Origin: Flavobacterium sp. 9AF
GTDB taxonomy: Bacteria > Bacteroidota > Bacteroidia > Flavobacteriales > Flavobacteriaceae
NCBI RefSeq assembly: GCF_902506265.1
Contig: NZ_LR733556.1
Location: forward strand, 2,844,510 to 2,908,509
DNA: 64,000 bases
Reading direction: 5' to 3'
Part shown: positions 7,912 through 15,752 of the stretch, piece by piece
Numbering within the stretch: position 1 is the stretch's first letter
Layout of the letters: every line of letters begins with the position of its first letter
The notes under the pieces: model-generated
What the model was told of the DNA's origin: nothing
Database searches by the model: none
What the model saw: only the letters and a program-made list of their open reading frames with translations
Translations under genes and position numbers: made by a program

Positions 7912-7988
7912 CTGCTAACTAGTATATATGCGCTATTGCGTAGCGCCAATTTACCCATTTTGGGAGGTATATGCGAATGTTTGTTGTG
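7912..7988. repeat. Cassette-like boundary E with hairpin
   Basis: GCTAACTAGTATATATGCGC (7914-7933) and the downstream GGTATATGCGAATGTTTG form imperfect inverted arms. Inside is a perfect stem GCGCTA (7930-7935) / TAGCGC (7941-7946). It lies about 40 bases upstream of the caspase gene and is the last boundary before the core genome. The remaining 7989-8108 holds no gene. Confidence 0.45.
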
Positions 7989-8108
7989 TTTTTATTGTTC
8001 TTCAAATATAAGGTTTCTAATTGCTACTTACAATAGGTAAAATTATCTGTTTTTATCTTAAAAGTATACACACCCTAAGATAAGAAAATAGAGTACGCTA
8101 CCAAAAAG

Positions 8109-8148
8109 AAACCCTGCCATTACTTTTGATGCAGTAAGCGCAGGGTTT
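8109..8148 (-). terminator. Terminator of ilvE
   Basis: AAACCCTGC (8109-8117) and GCAGGGTTT (8140-8148) form a perfect 9-bp stem about 40 bases past the ilvE stop codon. The U-tract on the leftward transcript is only CUUUUUGG-like, so strength is uncertain. Confidence 0.6.
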
Positions 8149-8186
8149 ATATGTTGTAATAAATATGGGCAGCTAAAAATCAGTTA

Positions 8187-9254
8187 TTAGATTTTTACCG
8201 TCCATCCAAAAGTATCTTCTTCTAATTTATATTGAATGTTATTCAATTTTTCTTTTAATGCTAAAGCAATTGGTTGGTCTAACTTTGGTAATTCATAATA
8301 GGTACCTTGGTATTCAAATCCTACAATTGGGTTGACCACAGCTGCAGTTCCAGCTCCAAAAATCTCTTGTAAGGTACCGTTTTTGGCCGCAGCAACTAAT
8401 TCATCAACTAATACCGGACGCACTTCTACGTTGATGTTTTCTCTTTTAGCAAGGTCAATCAAACTTTTACGGGTTACCCCATCTAAAATACGTTCGCTTG
8501 TAGGTGCTGTATATAAGGTATCGTTAATTCTAAAGAATACGTTCATTGTACCCGCTTCTTCTAATTTGGTATGCGTCGCATCATCGGTCCAAATGATTTG
8601 TTGGTACCCTTTTTCATTCGCTAATTTGGTGGGATAAAATTGTGCAGAATAGTTACCTGCTGCTTTTGCAGCACCTATACCACCATTAGCAGCACGGCTA
8701 TAATGCTCGGCAATTAATACCTTCACTTCACCAGAATAATAGGATTTAGCAGGAGATAAGATAATCATAAAGCGATAATAAACCGCTGGAGCTGCTACTA
8801 CACCTTTACCCGATGCAATCATAAAAGGTCTAATATACAACGAATTCCCTTTTCCTTTTTTTACCCAATCTTTCTCAATTTCAAGTAAACGTTTTAAACC
8901 ACCTAAAAAGACTTCTTCAGGTACTTCTGGCATTGCCATTCTTACGGCACTTTTATTAAAGCGCTCATAATTTTGATCTGGTCTAAAAAGCCAAACGTCA
9001 TCTTGTTCGTCTTTATAGGCTTTCATCCCTTCAAAAATAGCTTGTCCATAATGAAATACTTTAGCAGATGGATCAATCATAAAAGGAGCATACGGTTCTA
9101 TAGAAGGTTTCTTCCACACACCATTTTCATAATCACATACCAGCATATGATCTGTGAATACATTACCAAAGCTCACATTTTCAAAATCTACTTCATTAAT
9201 TTTAGAAGTAGTAGCTAATTTGATATCTAAATCTGCTATCGTTTTTAATTCCAT
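8187..9254 (-). CDS. ilvE: Branched-chain-amino-acid aminotransferase
   Basis: 355 residues, the usual length for the larger class-IV PLP aminotransferase IlvE/BCAT2 type. It interconverts Val, Leu and Ile with their 2-oxo acids, using 2-oxoglutarate/glutamate. Signature features: VFHYGQAIFEGMKAY near 67-80, RPDQNYERFNKSA, the PLP lysine K197 in GGIGAAKAAGNYSAQ, and EEAGTMNVFF followed by TSERILDGVTRKS. It is transcribed alone, with its own terminator. It marks the right border between the accessory cassette-like DNA and the core genome. Confidence 0.95.
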   Translation of the reverse strand: MELKTIADLDIKLATTSKINEVDFENVSFGNVFTDHMLVCDYENGVWKKPSIEPYAPFMIDPSAKVFHYGQAIFEGMKAYKDEQDDVWLFRPDQNYERFNKSAVRMAMPEVPEEVFLGGLKRLLEIEKDWVKKGKGNSLYIRPFMIASGKGVVAAPAVYYRFMIILSPAKSYYSGEVKVLIAEHYSRAANGGIGAAKAAGNYSAQFYPTKLANEKGYQQIIWTDDATHTKLEEAGTMNVFFRINDTLYTAPTSERILDGVTRKSLIDLAKRENINVEVRPVLVDELVAAAKNGTLQEIFGAGTAAVVNPIVGFEYQGTYYELPKLDQPIALALKEKLNNIQYKLEEDTFGWTVKI

Positions 9255-9323
9255 TTTTTTAGTTGTTTATCTTGATTTAGTATAAAAAAATCAATAGAAA
9301 TATTTACTTCTTGATTTTCATTG

Positions 9324-9331
9324 CAAATTTA
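9324..9331 (-). promoter_or_regulatory. Candidate ilvE promoter (-7 element)
   Basis: On the minus strand TAAATTTG matches the Bacteroidota TAnnTTTG element, giving a predicted 5' UTR of roughly 60 bases. I see no clear TTTG -33 element at the expected spacing. Confidence 0.35.
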
Positions 9332-9418
9332 ACAAAAAAAGATTTGTTCTTTTTGTTTGTTAAAGAAAATAAATAGTAGTATTATGTGCAAAAAAAGTAT
9401 AATTTTAAACAATTAAAT

Positions 9419-9426
9419 TATTTTTG
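9419..9426 (+). promoter_or_regulatory. Candidate promoter (-7 element) of the DUF4920 gene
   Basis: TATTTTTG matches TAnnTTTG and lies 22 bases before the ATG at 9449. No good -33 TTTG is visible. Confidence 0.4.
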
Positions 9427-9448
9427 TATTAAATAAAACAACAAATCA

Positions 9449-9952
9449 ATGAGAAAAATTATTTTAATGGCTGTTTTTTCAGCTTTTTACATCAGTTGTC
9501 AAGATAAAAAACAAGAAGAAACTCCTGTAGCTGATACACCAAGTGAAAGTAAATATGCTTCTTTTGGAGACGCAATTAATGAAGAGGGTGCTTTAACTTC
9601 TGAAGAAATGATGAAAAAGTTTGAAGGCTTAAAAGAAGGTGATACTGTTAATGTAAAATTTAAATCAACTATTCAAAATGTATGTCAGAAAAAAGGATGT
9701 TGGATGACTTTAGGATTAGCTAATGATAAAGAGACTTTTGTTAAATTTAAAGACTATGGTTTTTTTGTTCCTAAAAATGCTACCGATAAAGAAGTTATTG
9801 TAAATGGTAAAGCATTTGTAAGTGTAGAGAGTGTGGAAGACTTGCAACATTATGCAAAAGATGCAGGAAAATCGCAAGAAGCAATAGATAGTATTAAAGA
9901 GCCAAAAGTAACTTATTCTTTTATGGCTGATGGTGTTTTAATTGCTAAATAA
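9449..9952 (+). CDS. DUF4920 domain lipoprotein
   Basis: 167 residues. A lipoprotein signal (AFYISC, Cys17) is followed by an acidic linker and a beta-rich DUF4920 domain. The conserved stretch VCQKKGCWMTL (about 76-86) carries two cysteines that may bind a metal. DUF4920 proteins are common in Bacteroidota and have no established role. The stop codon overlaps the next gene's ATG (TAATG), so the pair is translationally coupled with a small haem-motif lipoprotein, hinting at a periplasmic redox or metal function. Confidence 0.85.
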   Translation: MRKIILMAVFSAFYISCQDKKQEETPVADTPSESKYASFGDAINEEGALTSEEMMKKFEGLKEGDTVNVKFKSTIQNVCQKKGCWMTLGLANDKETFVKFKDYGFFVPKNATDKEVIVNGKAFVSVESVEDLQHYAKDAGKSQEAIDSIKEPKVTYSFMADGVLIAK

Positions 9953-10377
9953 TGAAAAGTAAATTATTACTATTGCTTGTCTTTTTTTATTTTAGTTGTA
10001 ACCAAAAGAACGCAACTAGTGTAGAAGAAGACAAAGAAGAATTTGAAATGTATGAGTTTTCAGAAATGGCGGGTTTAATGGAACAATTTTATGCTGAAAA
10101 CAACAAATTGAAGCAGCAAATTATTAAAGGGGATACGATTGCTGAGTTTCCCGAATATTTTTTAAATATTCATACGGCAGTTTTAACAGAGGCTTCAGAT
10201 AGGGATGATTTTTTTAATGAACAAGCGCGAAAGTTTATTGAAGCAGAAAAATTAATTTTTGAAGATTCATTGGAAAGGAAAGATCATTTTAATGCGGCTG
10301 TAGATGCTTGTATTGCTTGTCATCAGCAAAAATGTTTGGGTCCCATACCCAAAATTAAAAAATTATATATTAAATAG
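9952..10377 (+). CDS. Small lipoprotein with a CxxCH haem-binding motif
   Basis: 141 residues with signal FFYFSC (Cys16). The C-terminus has CIACHQQKCLGPIPKIKKL, a c-type haem attachment motif CxxCH followed by a conserved third cysteine and a PIPKIKKL tail typical of a Bacteroidota cytochrome-c-like family. The upstream helical part (about 30-110) is reminiscent of cytochrome c prime-like bundles, but that is inference. The start codon overlaps the DUF4920 stop, indicating a two-gene operon. Confidence 0.75.
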   Translation: MKSKLLLLLVFFYFSCNQKNATSVEEDKEEFEMYEFSEMAGLMEQFYAENNKLKQQIIKGDTIAEFPEYFLNIHTAVLTEASDRDDFFNEQARKFIEAEKLIFEDSLERKDHFNAAVDACIACHQQKCLGPIPKIKKLYIK

Positions 10378-10389
10378 TGATAAAGGAAG

Positions 10390-10520
10390 TTATCTAAAAA
10401 GATTCTGTTTGTCTTTCCGAATTTATATAAGCTCGTTGCATCTTCGTTTTCGGAATCTAAATAAATACTAAAATGGAATTAGTATAGAAACTGAAACAAG
10501 TTCAGTTTGACAAAATGGAC
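10390..10520. repeat. Dispersed-type intergenic repeat with inverted structure
   Basis: Between two genes of the same strand, AGATTC (10401-10406) with TTTCCGAA just downstream is mirrored by TTCGGAATCT (10448-10457). Then CTGAAACAAGTTCAG (10490-10504) makes a small perfect hairpin. Similar sequences are scattered in many flavobacterial intergenic regions, from my general knowledge; only one copy is in this window. It may act as a terminator for the preceding operon. Confidence 0.4.
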
Positions 10521-10554
10521 TTTTTTTAGGTAACTTTTCTGTTAAAGGGTAGCT

Positions 10555-11226
10555 ATGAAAAGAGAAATTATTATTACAAACGACGGTTCGGCAAGTATTC
10601 ATTTACCCGAATGGAATGAAAGTTACCATTCTAAGCACGGAGCCATTCAAGAAGCCAAACATGTTTTTATAAAAAATGGTTTGGATCTTTTTCAAAATGA
10701 GGAGGCAATAGCTATTATGGAGATTGGATTAGGCACAGGTTTAAATGCATTTATTACCTTATTAGAAGCGAATAAAAGACAACAGCATATTCATTACACA
10801 GGAATTGAAGCTTATCCAGTTTCATTAGATGAAATTGAACAGTTAAATTATGCTATGCAATTAGAGGAGCCTGAAATGCAGCATCTATTTTTGAAAATGC
10901 ACCAATCGCAATGGGAAAAACCTTTTATAGCTTCGGATTATTTTTCGATTACCAAAAGGAAGCAGTTTTTTGAAGAAATTACTCTAGAAAATCAATTTGA
11001 TTTAATTTATTTTGATGCTTTTGGTTTTAGAGTACAACCAGAATTGTGGTCTGAAATAATTTTTAAGAAAATGTTTGCTGCTTTAAAAAACAAGGGTATA
11101 TTAGTAACATATGCTTGTAGAACTAGTATTAAAAATGCAATGAAGGACAGTGGTTTTGAAGTTGAGAAATTGCCTGGTGCGCCAGGAAAAAGAGAAATGT
11201 TAAGAGGTAAAAAAAATATATTGTAA
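10555..11226 (+). CDS. mnmD: tRNA 5-methylaminomethyl-2-thiouridine methyltransferase (MnmD, DUF752)
   Basis: 223 residues, the stand-alone form of the methyltransferase half of MnmC. It would use S-adenosylmethionine to methylate the aminomethyl group on U34 of certain tRNAs. Motif I is IMEIGLGTGLNAF (about 54-66), followed by TGIEAYP, then FDLIYFDAFG (about 149-158) and PELW. The C-terminal LPGAPGKREMLRG is characteristic of MnmD. There is no FAD oxidase domain, as usual in Bacteroidota. Apparently monocistronic. Confidence 0.9.
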   Translation: MKREIIITNDGSASIHLPEWNESYHSKHGAIQEAKHVFIKNGLDLFQNEEAIAIMEIGLGTGLNAFITLLEANKRQQHIHYTGIEAYPVSLDEIEQLNYAMQLEEPEMQHLFLKMHQSQWEKPFIASDYFSITKRKQFFEEITLENQFDLIYFDAFGFRVQPELWSEIIFKKMFAALKNKGILVTYACRTSIKNAMKDSGFEVEKLPGAPGKREMLRGKKNIL

Positions 11227-11379
11227 AATTTTGATAGCTAGCTTAATAAGGGTGGAACAAGAAATTTTAGCAAAAATTTAGCATAGTTTTACTAAAAAAT
11301 AAACGCATTCTATTAAAAAAAAAGCTATTTTTACCATATGTTCTTATTACAACGTTTAACAAACATTAATTGAATTAGA

Positions 11380-11574
11380 ATGACTAGATCTATGTTTTCC
11401 TATTCAAAAGCTATACTTGAAAGAGTGAGTTTTGACCCTAAGTTATTTTGTAAAGAATTAGAAAAGGCAATTAAAGTTTTATTGCCATATGAAATTGACC
11501 AATTACGAGATTGGTTATTACAATTTACCGAAGAAAAACCTGAATTAAGGCAATGTTTAATTTATATAAATTAA
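11380..11574 (+). CDS. Small conserved flavobacterial protein (64 aa)
   Basis: A 64-residue, mostly helical soluble protein with no signal peptide or metal motif. I recognise it as a small protein widely kept in Flavobacteriaceae (opening MTRSMFSYSKAILERVSFDP, ending in a KPEL.QCL.YI pattern), with no known function. It ends a few bases before a bidirectional terminator shared with oxyR. Its own promoter is likely in the 150 bases upstream, where TATTTTTA near 11325 is one mismatch from TAnnTTTG. Confidence 0.75.
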   Translation: MTRSMFSYSKAILERVSFDPKLFCKELEKAIKVLLPYEIDQLRDWLLQFTEEKPELRQCLIYIN

Positions 11575-11575
11575 A

Positions 11576-11597
11576 AAAAGGAGCAAATGCTCCTTTT
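11576..11597. terminator. Bidirectional terminator
   Basis: AAAAGGAGCA (11576-11585) and TGCTCCTTTT (11588-11597) form a perfect stem with a 2-base loop, with A- and T-rich flanks on the two sides. It separates the convergent 64-aa gene and oxyR. Confidence 0.85.
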
Positions 11598-11598
11598 A

Positions 11599-12540
11599 TT
11601 ATTTTTTGGCTTTTGGACTTATAATTTCCACATCATGAAAAGCGATGGCACCTCTTACTACACCAGCTATTGTGTCTCTTAAAGCATTTATAATATGAAT
11701 TTTTAATTCGTTCTTTGGGTAAATTAAGCTTACTTCTCTTGAAGGTTTTGGGTTTTTAAATTCTTTTAGTTTAGACTTGTTTTTTTCATTTAAATCTAAG
11801 CTATGTAAATAAGGTAATAATGTTATTCCTAACCCTTCATCTGCTAATTTTATTAAAGTTTCAAAACTACCACTTTCAATTTGAAAATGATTTTCATTTA
11901 AATAGGAATTGTTTTTACAAAGATTTAAAATGCCATTTTTAAAACAATGTCCATCTTGTAATAAAAGAATACGATCCAAGTCTAAGTCACTTACTTCGAT
12001 TTCTTTTTTATCAAAATTTTGATGATGTTCTGGTATATACGCTACAAAAGGTTCGTAATAGAGAACAATTTCTTTTATATTTTCTTCTTCCAAAGGAGTT
12101 GCTGCAATAGCACAATCTAAGTGTCCGTTTTTTAACTTTTGTATAATGTCTTCAGTAGTATTTTCTTCAATAACCAAATTTACTTTAGGGTATTTATTAA
12201 TGAAATTAGTAAGAAACATGGGCAATAATGTAGGCATAATTGTAGGGATAATTCCTACTTTAAATTCACCGCCAATATATCCTTTTTGTTGATCTACAAT
12301 ATCTTTTATTCTTCCAGCTTCATTAACTATATTTTTAGCTTGATTAACGATTTTTTGTCCTACTTCTGTTAGTAGAATGGGTTTTTTACTTCTATCAAAA
12401 ATTAAAACGTCTAGTTCGTCTTCTAATTTTTGAATTTGCATACTTAACGTGGGTTGCGTTACAAAACATTTTTCGGCAGCTAAGGTAAAATTTTTGTGTT
12501 CCGCAACCGCTAAAACATAATATAATTGAGTAATGGTCAT
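11599..12540 (-). CDS. oxyR: LysR-type peroxide sensor OxyR
   Basis: 313 residues. N-terminal helix-turn-helix (about 1-60, AAEKCFVTQPTLSMQIQKLE) and C-terminal periplasmic-binding-like domain. The redox pair of OxyR is present at C199 (LLLQDGHCF) and C208 (ILNLC), the same spacing and even the same numbering as in E. coli, so a peroxide-sensing disulfide switch is very likely. It is divergent from dps, a classic OxyR target, with a 107-base shared regulatory gap. Confidence 0.93.
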   Translation of the reverse strand: MTITQLYYVLAVAEHKNFTLAAEKCFVTQPTLSMQIQKLEDELDVLIFDRSKKPILLTEVGQKIVNQAKNIVNEAGRIKDIVDQQKGYIGGEFKVGIIPTIMPTLLPMFLTNFINKYPKVNLVIEENTTEDIIQKLKNGHLDCAIAATPLEEENIKEIVLYYEPFVAYIPEHHQNFDKKEIEVSDLDLDRILLLQDGHCFKNGILNLCKNNSYLNENHFQIESGSFETLIKLADEGLGITLLPYLHSLDLNEKNKSKLKEFKNPKPSREVSLIYPKNELKIHIINALRDTIAGVVRGAIAFHDVEIISPKAKK

Positions 12541-12542
12541 TG

Positions 12543-12592
12543 TATCATTTTTTTTGATAAAAATATAAAAACTATCAATTTGACTTATGATA
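12543..12592. promoter_or_regulatory. Candidate OxyR operator region between oxyR and dps
   Basis: Four half-sites of the type TATCA/TGATA alternate: TATCA at 12543-12547, TGATA at 12555-12559, TATCA at 12573-12577 and TGATA at 12588-12592. The spacing (12, 18, 15) does not match the enterobacterial ATAG-N7-CTAT pattern, so assignment to OxyR rests on position and dyad symmetry only. The first pair begins 3 bases from the oxyR start codon, which would allow autorepression. Confidence 0.35.
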
Positions 12593-12647
12593 AAACCTGT
12601 TTTTTTTGAAATAATTTTGGTTATAAATAAATCAATAATGTAAAAAT

Positions 12648-13121
12648 ATGAAAATTAATAAGTTAGGTTTGTCTGTAAAAGAATCTGAAGTTATAGTAGA
12701 AAAATTGAATGTGTTGATGTCAAATTTTCAAGTGCATTATCAAAATTTGAGAGGATTGCATTGGAACATAAGAGGAAAACGCTTTTTTGATTTGCATTTA
12801 AAGTTTGAAGAATTGTATAATGATAGTCAATTAAAAATTGATTTAATAGCAGAAAGAGTACTTACATTAGGAGGAAAGCCTTCACATACTTTTGAAGCAT
12901 ATTTAGAAAAAAATATTTTAAGAATAGGGGAAAATATTTCGAAGGATACAGAAGCTGTACAATTGGTTATTGAATCATTAGTTACTTTATTAGAAATTGA
13001 GAGAGAAATTTTACATTTTTCAGATGAAATAAACGATGAAGGAACGAATTCGATGATAAGCGATTTTATAAAAGAGCAAGAAAAAATGATTTGGATGTTT
13101 CAAGCATGGTTGGAAGAATAG
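12648..13121 (+). CDS. dps: Dps-family ferritin-like DNA-protection protein
   Basis: 157 residues, the standard Dps size. The inter-subunit ferroxidase ligands are all present with the family spacing: H38 (GLHWN), H50 (FFDLHLKFEELY), D65 and E69 (KIDLIAER). It would oxidise and store iron with H2O2 in a 12-subunit shell, protecting DNA. The N-terminus is short with a few lysines, so DNA binding is possible but not evident. Divergent from oxyR, by which it is probably induced under peroxide stress. Confidence 0.93.
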   Translation: MKINKLGLSVKESEVIVEKLNVLMSNFQVHYQNLRGLHWNIRGKRFFDLHLKFEELYNDSQLKIDLIAERVLTLGGKPSHTFEAYLEKNILRIGENISKDTEAVQLVIESLVTLLEIEREILHFSDEINDEGTNSMISDFIKEQEKMIWMFQAWLEE

Positions 13122-13162
13122 TAAAAAAATAAAAAAAAGTTTACTTATACATATAATAGCTT

Positions 13163-13170
13163 TATATTTG
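13163..13170 (+). promoter_or_regulatory. -7 promoter element abutting a start codon
   Basis: TATATTTG matches TAnnTTTG and ends 4 bases before the ATG at 13175. Transcription starting at the usual distance would begin at or near that ATG, suggesting a leaderless mRNA. Confidence 0.4.
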
Positions 13171-13174
13171 CTAT

Positions 13175-13486
13175 ATGAAGTTTTTTTGTAAAATAAGTTT
13201 ATTATTTTTTTTAATCTTTTTGACTACACCAACCATAATAAGTTTGTGTGCTGAAAAGGTTTCGATTACTTCATTTTATGATTTAGAAGAAGAAGAGGAA
13301 AATTTGAGTGAGTTTTCGTGTAAAGAAATAAAACTTGTTTCACAAATAACGATGCCTCATTATGAATTAATTTTTCAAAAGAAAAAGGATCTTGCTTTTA
13401 ATCTTGTAGATGATTTAATAATTTGTAAATACAAAGTTTCTATTTTTATTCCACCTCCCAATATAATTTTAAAAAGAAGTTGTTAA
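13175..13486 (+). CDS. Small secreted or membrane-anchored hypothetical protein
   Basis: 103 residues with an N-terminal hydrophobic segment (about 7-25, LLFFLIFLTTPTIISLC) that could be a signal peptide or anchor. An acidic stretch (DLEEEEENLSEFSC) and four cysteines follow. No family recognised. It lies 32 bases upstream of a SulP transporter gene on the same strand, so it may be cotranscribed with the SulP-carbonic anhydrase pair. Small proteins of this kind in front of transporters are common in flavobacteria and often unannotated. Confidence 0.55.
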   Translation: MKFFCKISLLFFLIFLTTPTIISLCAEKVSITSFYDLEEEEENLSEFSCKEIKLVSQITMPHYELIFQKKKDLAFNLVDDLIICKYKVSIFIPPPNIILKRSC

Positions 13487-13518
13487 TTGTTTACTACTAT
13501 TTTTAAAATTAATTTTAC

Positions 13519-15099
13519 ATGTTTAAATATTTAAAAAACGATATTCCTGCGAGTATTGTTGTTTTTTTCGTTGCACTACCATTATGTTTGGGTATTGCAT
13601 TAGCTAGCGATGCACCACCATTGTCGGGTTTAATTGCGGGTATAATAGGTGGAATATTTGTAGGTACATTAAGTGGTTCCAGAATAGGAGTGAGTGGACC
13701 AGCAGCAGGATTGGCTGCTATAGTTGCAGTTGCTATAGCTAAATTGGGAAGTTTTGAATTGTTTTTATCCGCAGTAGTATTGGCAGGAGTAATTCAAATT
13801 ATTTTTGGCTTTTTAAAAATGGGTGTCATAGGTTATTATTTTCCTAATAGTGTAATAAAGGGAATGTTAACTGGGATAGGGATTATTATTATTTTAAAAC
13901 AGATTCCTCATTTTTTTGGATATGATTTAGAAGCTGAAGGTGCCGATAGTTTTTTTTGGGGTATCTCTGGTGAGAATACCTTTTCAGCTATTGCACATGT
14001 TATAGATAATATTACTTTAGGTTCTTTAATAATAGGAATTTTAGGTTTATTGTTAATTTTATTATGGGATACCATATTAGCTAAAAAACATTCATTTTTT
14101 AAGATTATTCAAGGTTCTTTAGTAGCGGTTTTTATTGGTACTATTTTGCAAATACTTTTTAGTAAAACTAAAGATTTAGCCATTGAAGGAAAACATTTGG
14201 TTGAAATACCTGTTCTTAAAAGTATTTCTGAAATTGATACTATTTTACGTTTCCCAGATTTCAGTAATATTTTTACATCAGATGTTATTATTATTGCCTT
14301 TACGTTAGCTTTTGTAGCTAGTATTGAAACAATATTAAGTGTTGAAGCCACAGACAAACTAGATCCAGAAAAGAGTATTACACCTCCTAATAGAGAATTA
14401 TTTGCACAGGGTTTTGGGAATATTTTATCTGGTCTTATAGGAGGATTGCCTATAACTCAAGTAATTGTGAGAAGTTCAGCAAATGTGCAATCTAATGCTA
14501 AGAGCAAATTTTCGGCTATTTTTCATGGCGTTTTGTTATTGTTAGCTGTATTAGTAATACCGTCATTATTAAATCATATTCCAAAATCTGTTTTAGCATC
14601 TGTTTTAATTATTGTAGGGTTTAAATTGGCAAAACCTACCTTATTTAAGAAAATGTACAATTTAGGTTGGACGCAATTTGTTCCTTTTATAGTCACTATT
14701 TTAGTTATTGTTCTAAAAGATCTTTTATGGGGAATAGGAGCTGGATTAATAGTGGGAGTTATAGTTATACTTGTAAAAAGCTATCAAAATTCGCTATTTT
14801 TAAATATTAAAGATTCGGATAATAAAAATGTTGTTGAAATGACTTTTGCAGAAGAAATTACGTTTTTAAATAAGGCTTCTATTCAAAAGGAATTATTTTC
14901 ATTACCGGATAATTGCAGATTAGAATTAGACATTACTAAAACCACTTATTTAGATTATGATATAGTTGAGATTTTAGAAGATTTTGTAGTTCAAGCAAGA
15001 AATAAAAATATTTTTATTCATTTAAAATCAGAAAGAGGAATAGTAGATAATCCTAAAAGTTTTATTGAATTTTTTAAATTAAAGAAGAAATCACATTAA
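13519..15099 (+). CDS. SulP-family anion transporter with STAS domain
   Basis: 526 residues. Residues about 1-410 are SulP membrane domain with 10-14 hydrophobic segments; the start (DIPASIVVFFVALPLCLGIA) and SGSRIGVSGPAAGLAAIVA are typical. A shortened STAS domain (about 430-520) completes it. The gene is followed by a beta-carbonic anhydrase 11 bases downstream. That pairing, seen in many bacteria, favours bicarbonate (Na+-dependent, BicA-like) over sulfate as substrate, although the sequence alone does not decide. Confidence 0.88.
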   Translation: MFKYLKNDIPASIVVFFVALPLCLGIALASDAPPLSGLIAGIIGGIFVGTLSGSRIGVSGPAAGLAAIVAVAIAKLGSFELFLSAVVLAGVIQIIFGFLKMGVIGYYFPNSVIKGMLTGIGIIIILKQIPHFFGYDLEAEGADSFFWGISGENTFSAIAHVIDNITLGSLIIGILGLLLILLWDTILAKKHSFFKIIQGSLVAVFIGTILQILFSKTKDLAIEGKHLVEIPVLKSISEIDTILRFPDFSNIFTSDVIIIAFTLAFVASIETILSVEATDKLDPEKSITPPNRELFAQGFGNILSGLIGGLPITQVIVRSSANVQSNAKSKFSAIFHGVLLLLAVLVIPSLLNHIPKSVLASVLIIVGFKLAKPTLFKKMYNLGWTQFVPFIVTILVIVLKDLLWGIGAGLIVGVIVILVKSYQNSLFLNIKDSDNKNVVEMTFAEEITFLNKASIQKELFSLPDNCRLELDITKTTYLDYDIVEILEDFVVQARNKNIFIHLKSERGIVDNPKSFIEFFKLKKKSH

Positions 15100-15110
15100 A
15101 AGAATGTAGT

Positions 15111-15752
15111 ATGCCAGAATTTTATAAAAAAATAATTGAAAATAATAAGAAGTGGGTTGAAGAAAAACTGAAGATTAACCCAAATTATTTTGCACGTTTA
15201 GCCGAAGGGCAACAACCTCCTTTATTATGGATTGGTTGTTCAGATAGTCGTGTGCCAGCAAATGAAATCATTGGTGCAGAACCAGGAGAAGTTTTTGTGC
15301 ATAGAAATATTGCGAATATGGTAGTGCATACAGATATGAATATGTTAAGTGTTTTAGACTATGCCGTGAATGCGTTAAAAGTGGAACATGTAATAGTATG
15401 CGGGCATTATGGTTGTGGTGGAGTAAAAGCAGCAATGGGTAACGATTCAATAGGAGTTATAGATAATTGGATTAGACACATTAAAGATGTGTATCGTTTT
15501 CATAATGAAGAATTGGATGCCATTACAGATGAGAATGAACGTTTCAATCGTTTTGTGGAATTAAATGTTAAAGAACAAGTAATTGACTTGGCAAAAACTT
15601 CCATCGTTCAAAGTGCATGGAAAAATGGGCAAAAATTGCATATTCACGGTTGGGTATATGGGTTAAACTCGGGTTATGTAACTGATTTAAATGTAAACTT
15701 TAGTTCTAACAAAGATTTAGATGAAGTGTATCAATTATATTTCGGAAAATAA
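15111..15752 (+). CDS. Beta-class carbonic anhydrase
   Basis: 213 residues. Zinc ligands and catalytic dyad of the beta class are present: C43 with D45 and R47 in WIGCSDSRVPANE, and H99/C102 in VCGHYGCGGVKAAM. It interconverts CO2 and bicarbonate in the cytoplasm. Tight linkage to the SulP gene suggests coupled bicarbonate uptake and supply for carboxylases. The stop codon abuts the stop of the convergent gene at 15753 without any spacer or terminator. Confidence 0.95.
   Translation: MPEFYKKIIENNKKWVEEKLKINPNYFARLAEGQQPPLLWIGCSDSRVPANEIIGAEPGEVFVHRNIANMVVHTDMNMLSVLDYAVNALKVEHVIVCGHYGCGGVKAAMGNDSIGVIDNWIRHIKDVYRFHNEELDAITDENERFNRFVELNVKEQVIDLAKTSIVQSAWKNGQKLHIHGWVYGLNSGYVTDLNVNFSSNKDLDEVYQLYFGK

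Noticed and set aside
314..7988. Calling the cassette-like region a true integron
   Set aside because: No IntI-type integrase, no attI, and the arm cores do not match the attC consensus exactly. I keep it as an integron-like pattern only.
9319..9321. Five-codon ATG-starting frame in the ilvE 5' region as an attenuator peptide
   Set aside because: Only MKIKK with no branched-chain codons beyond one Ile and no competing hairpins.
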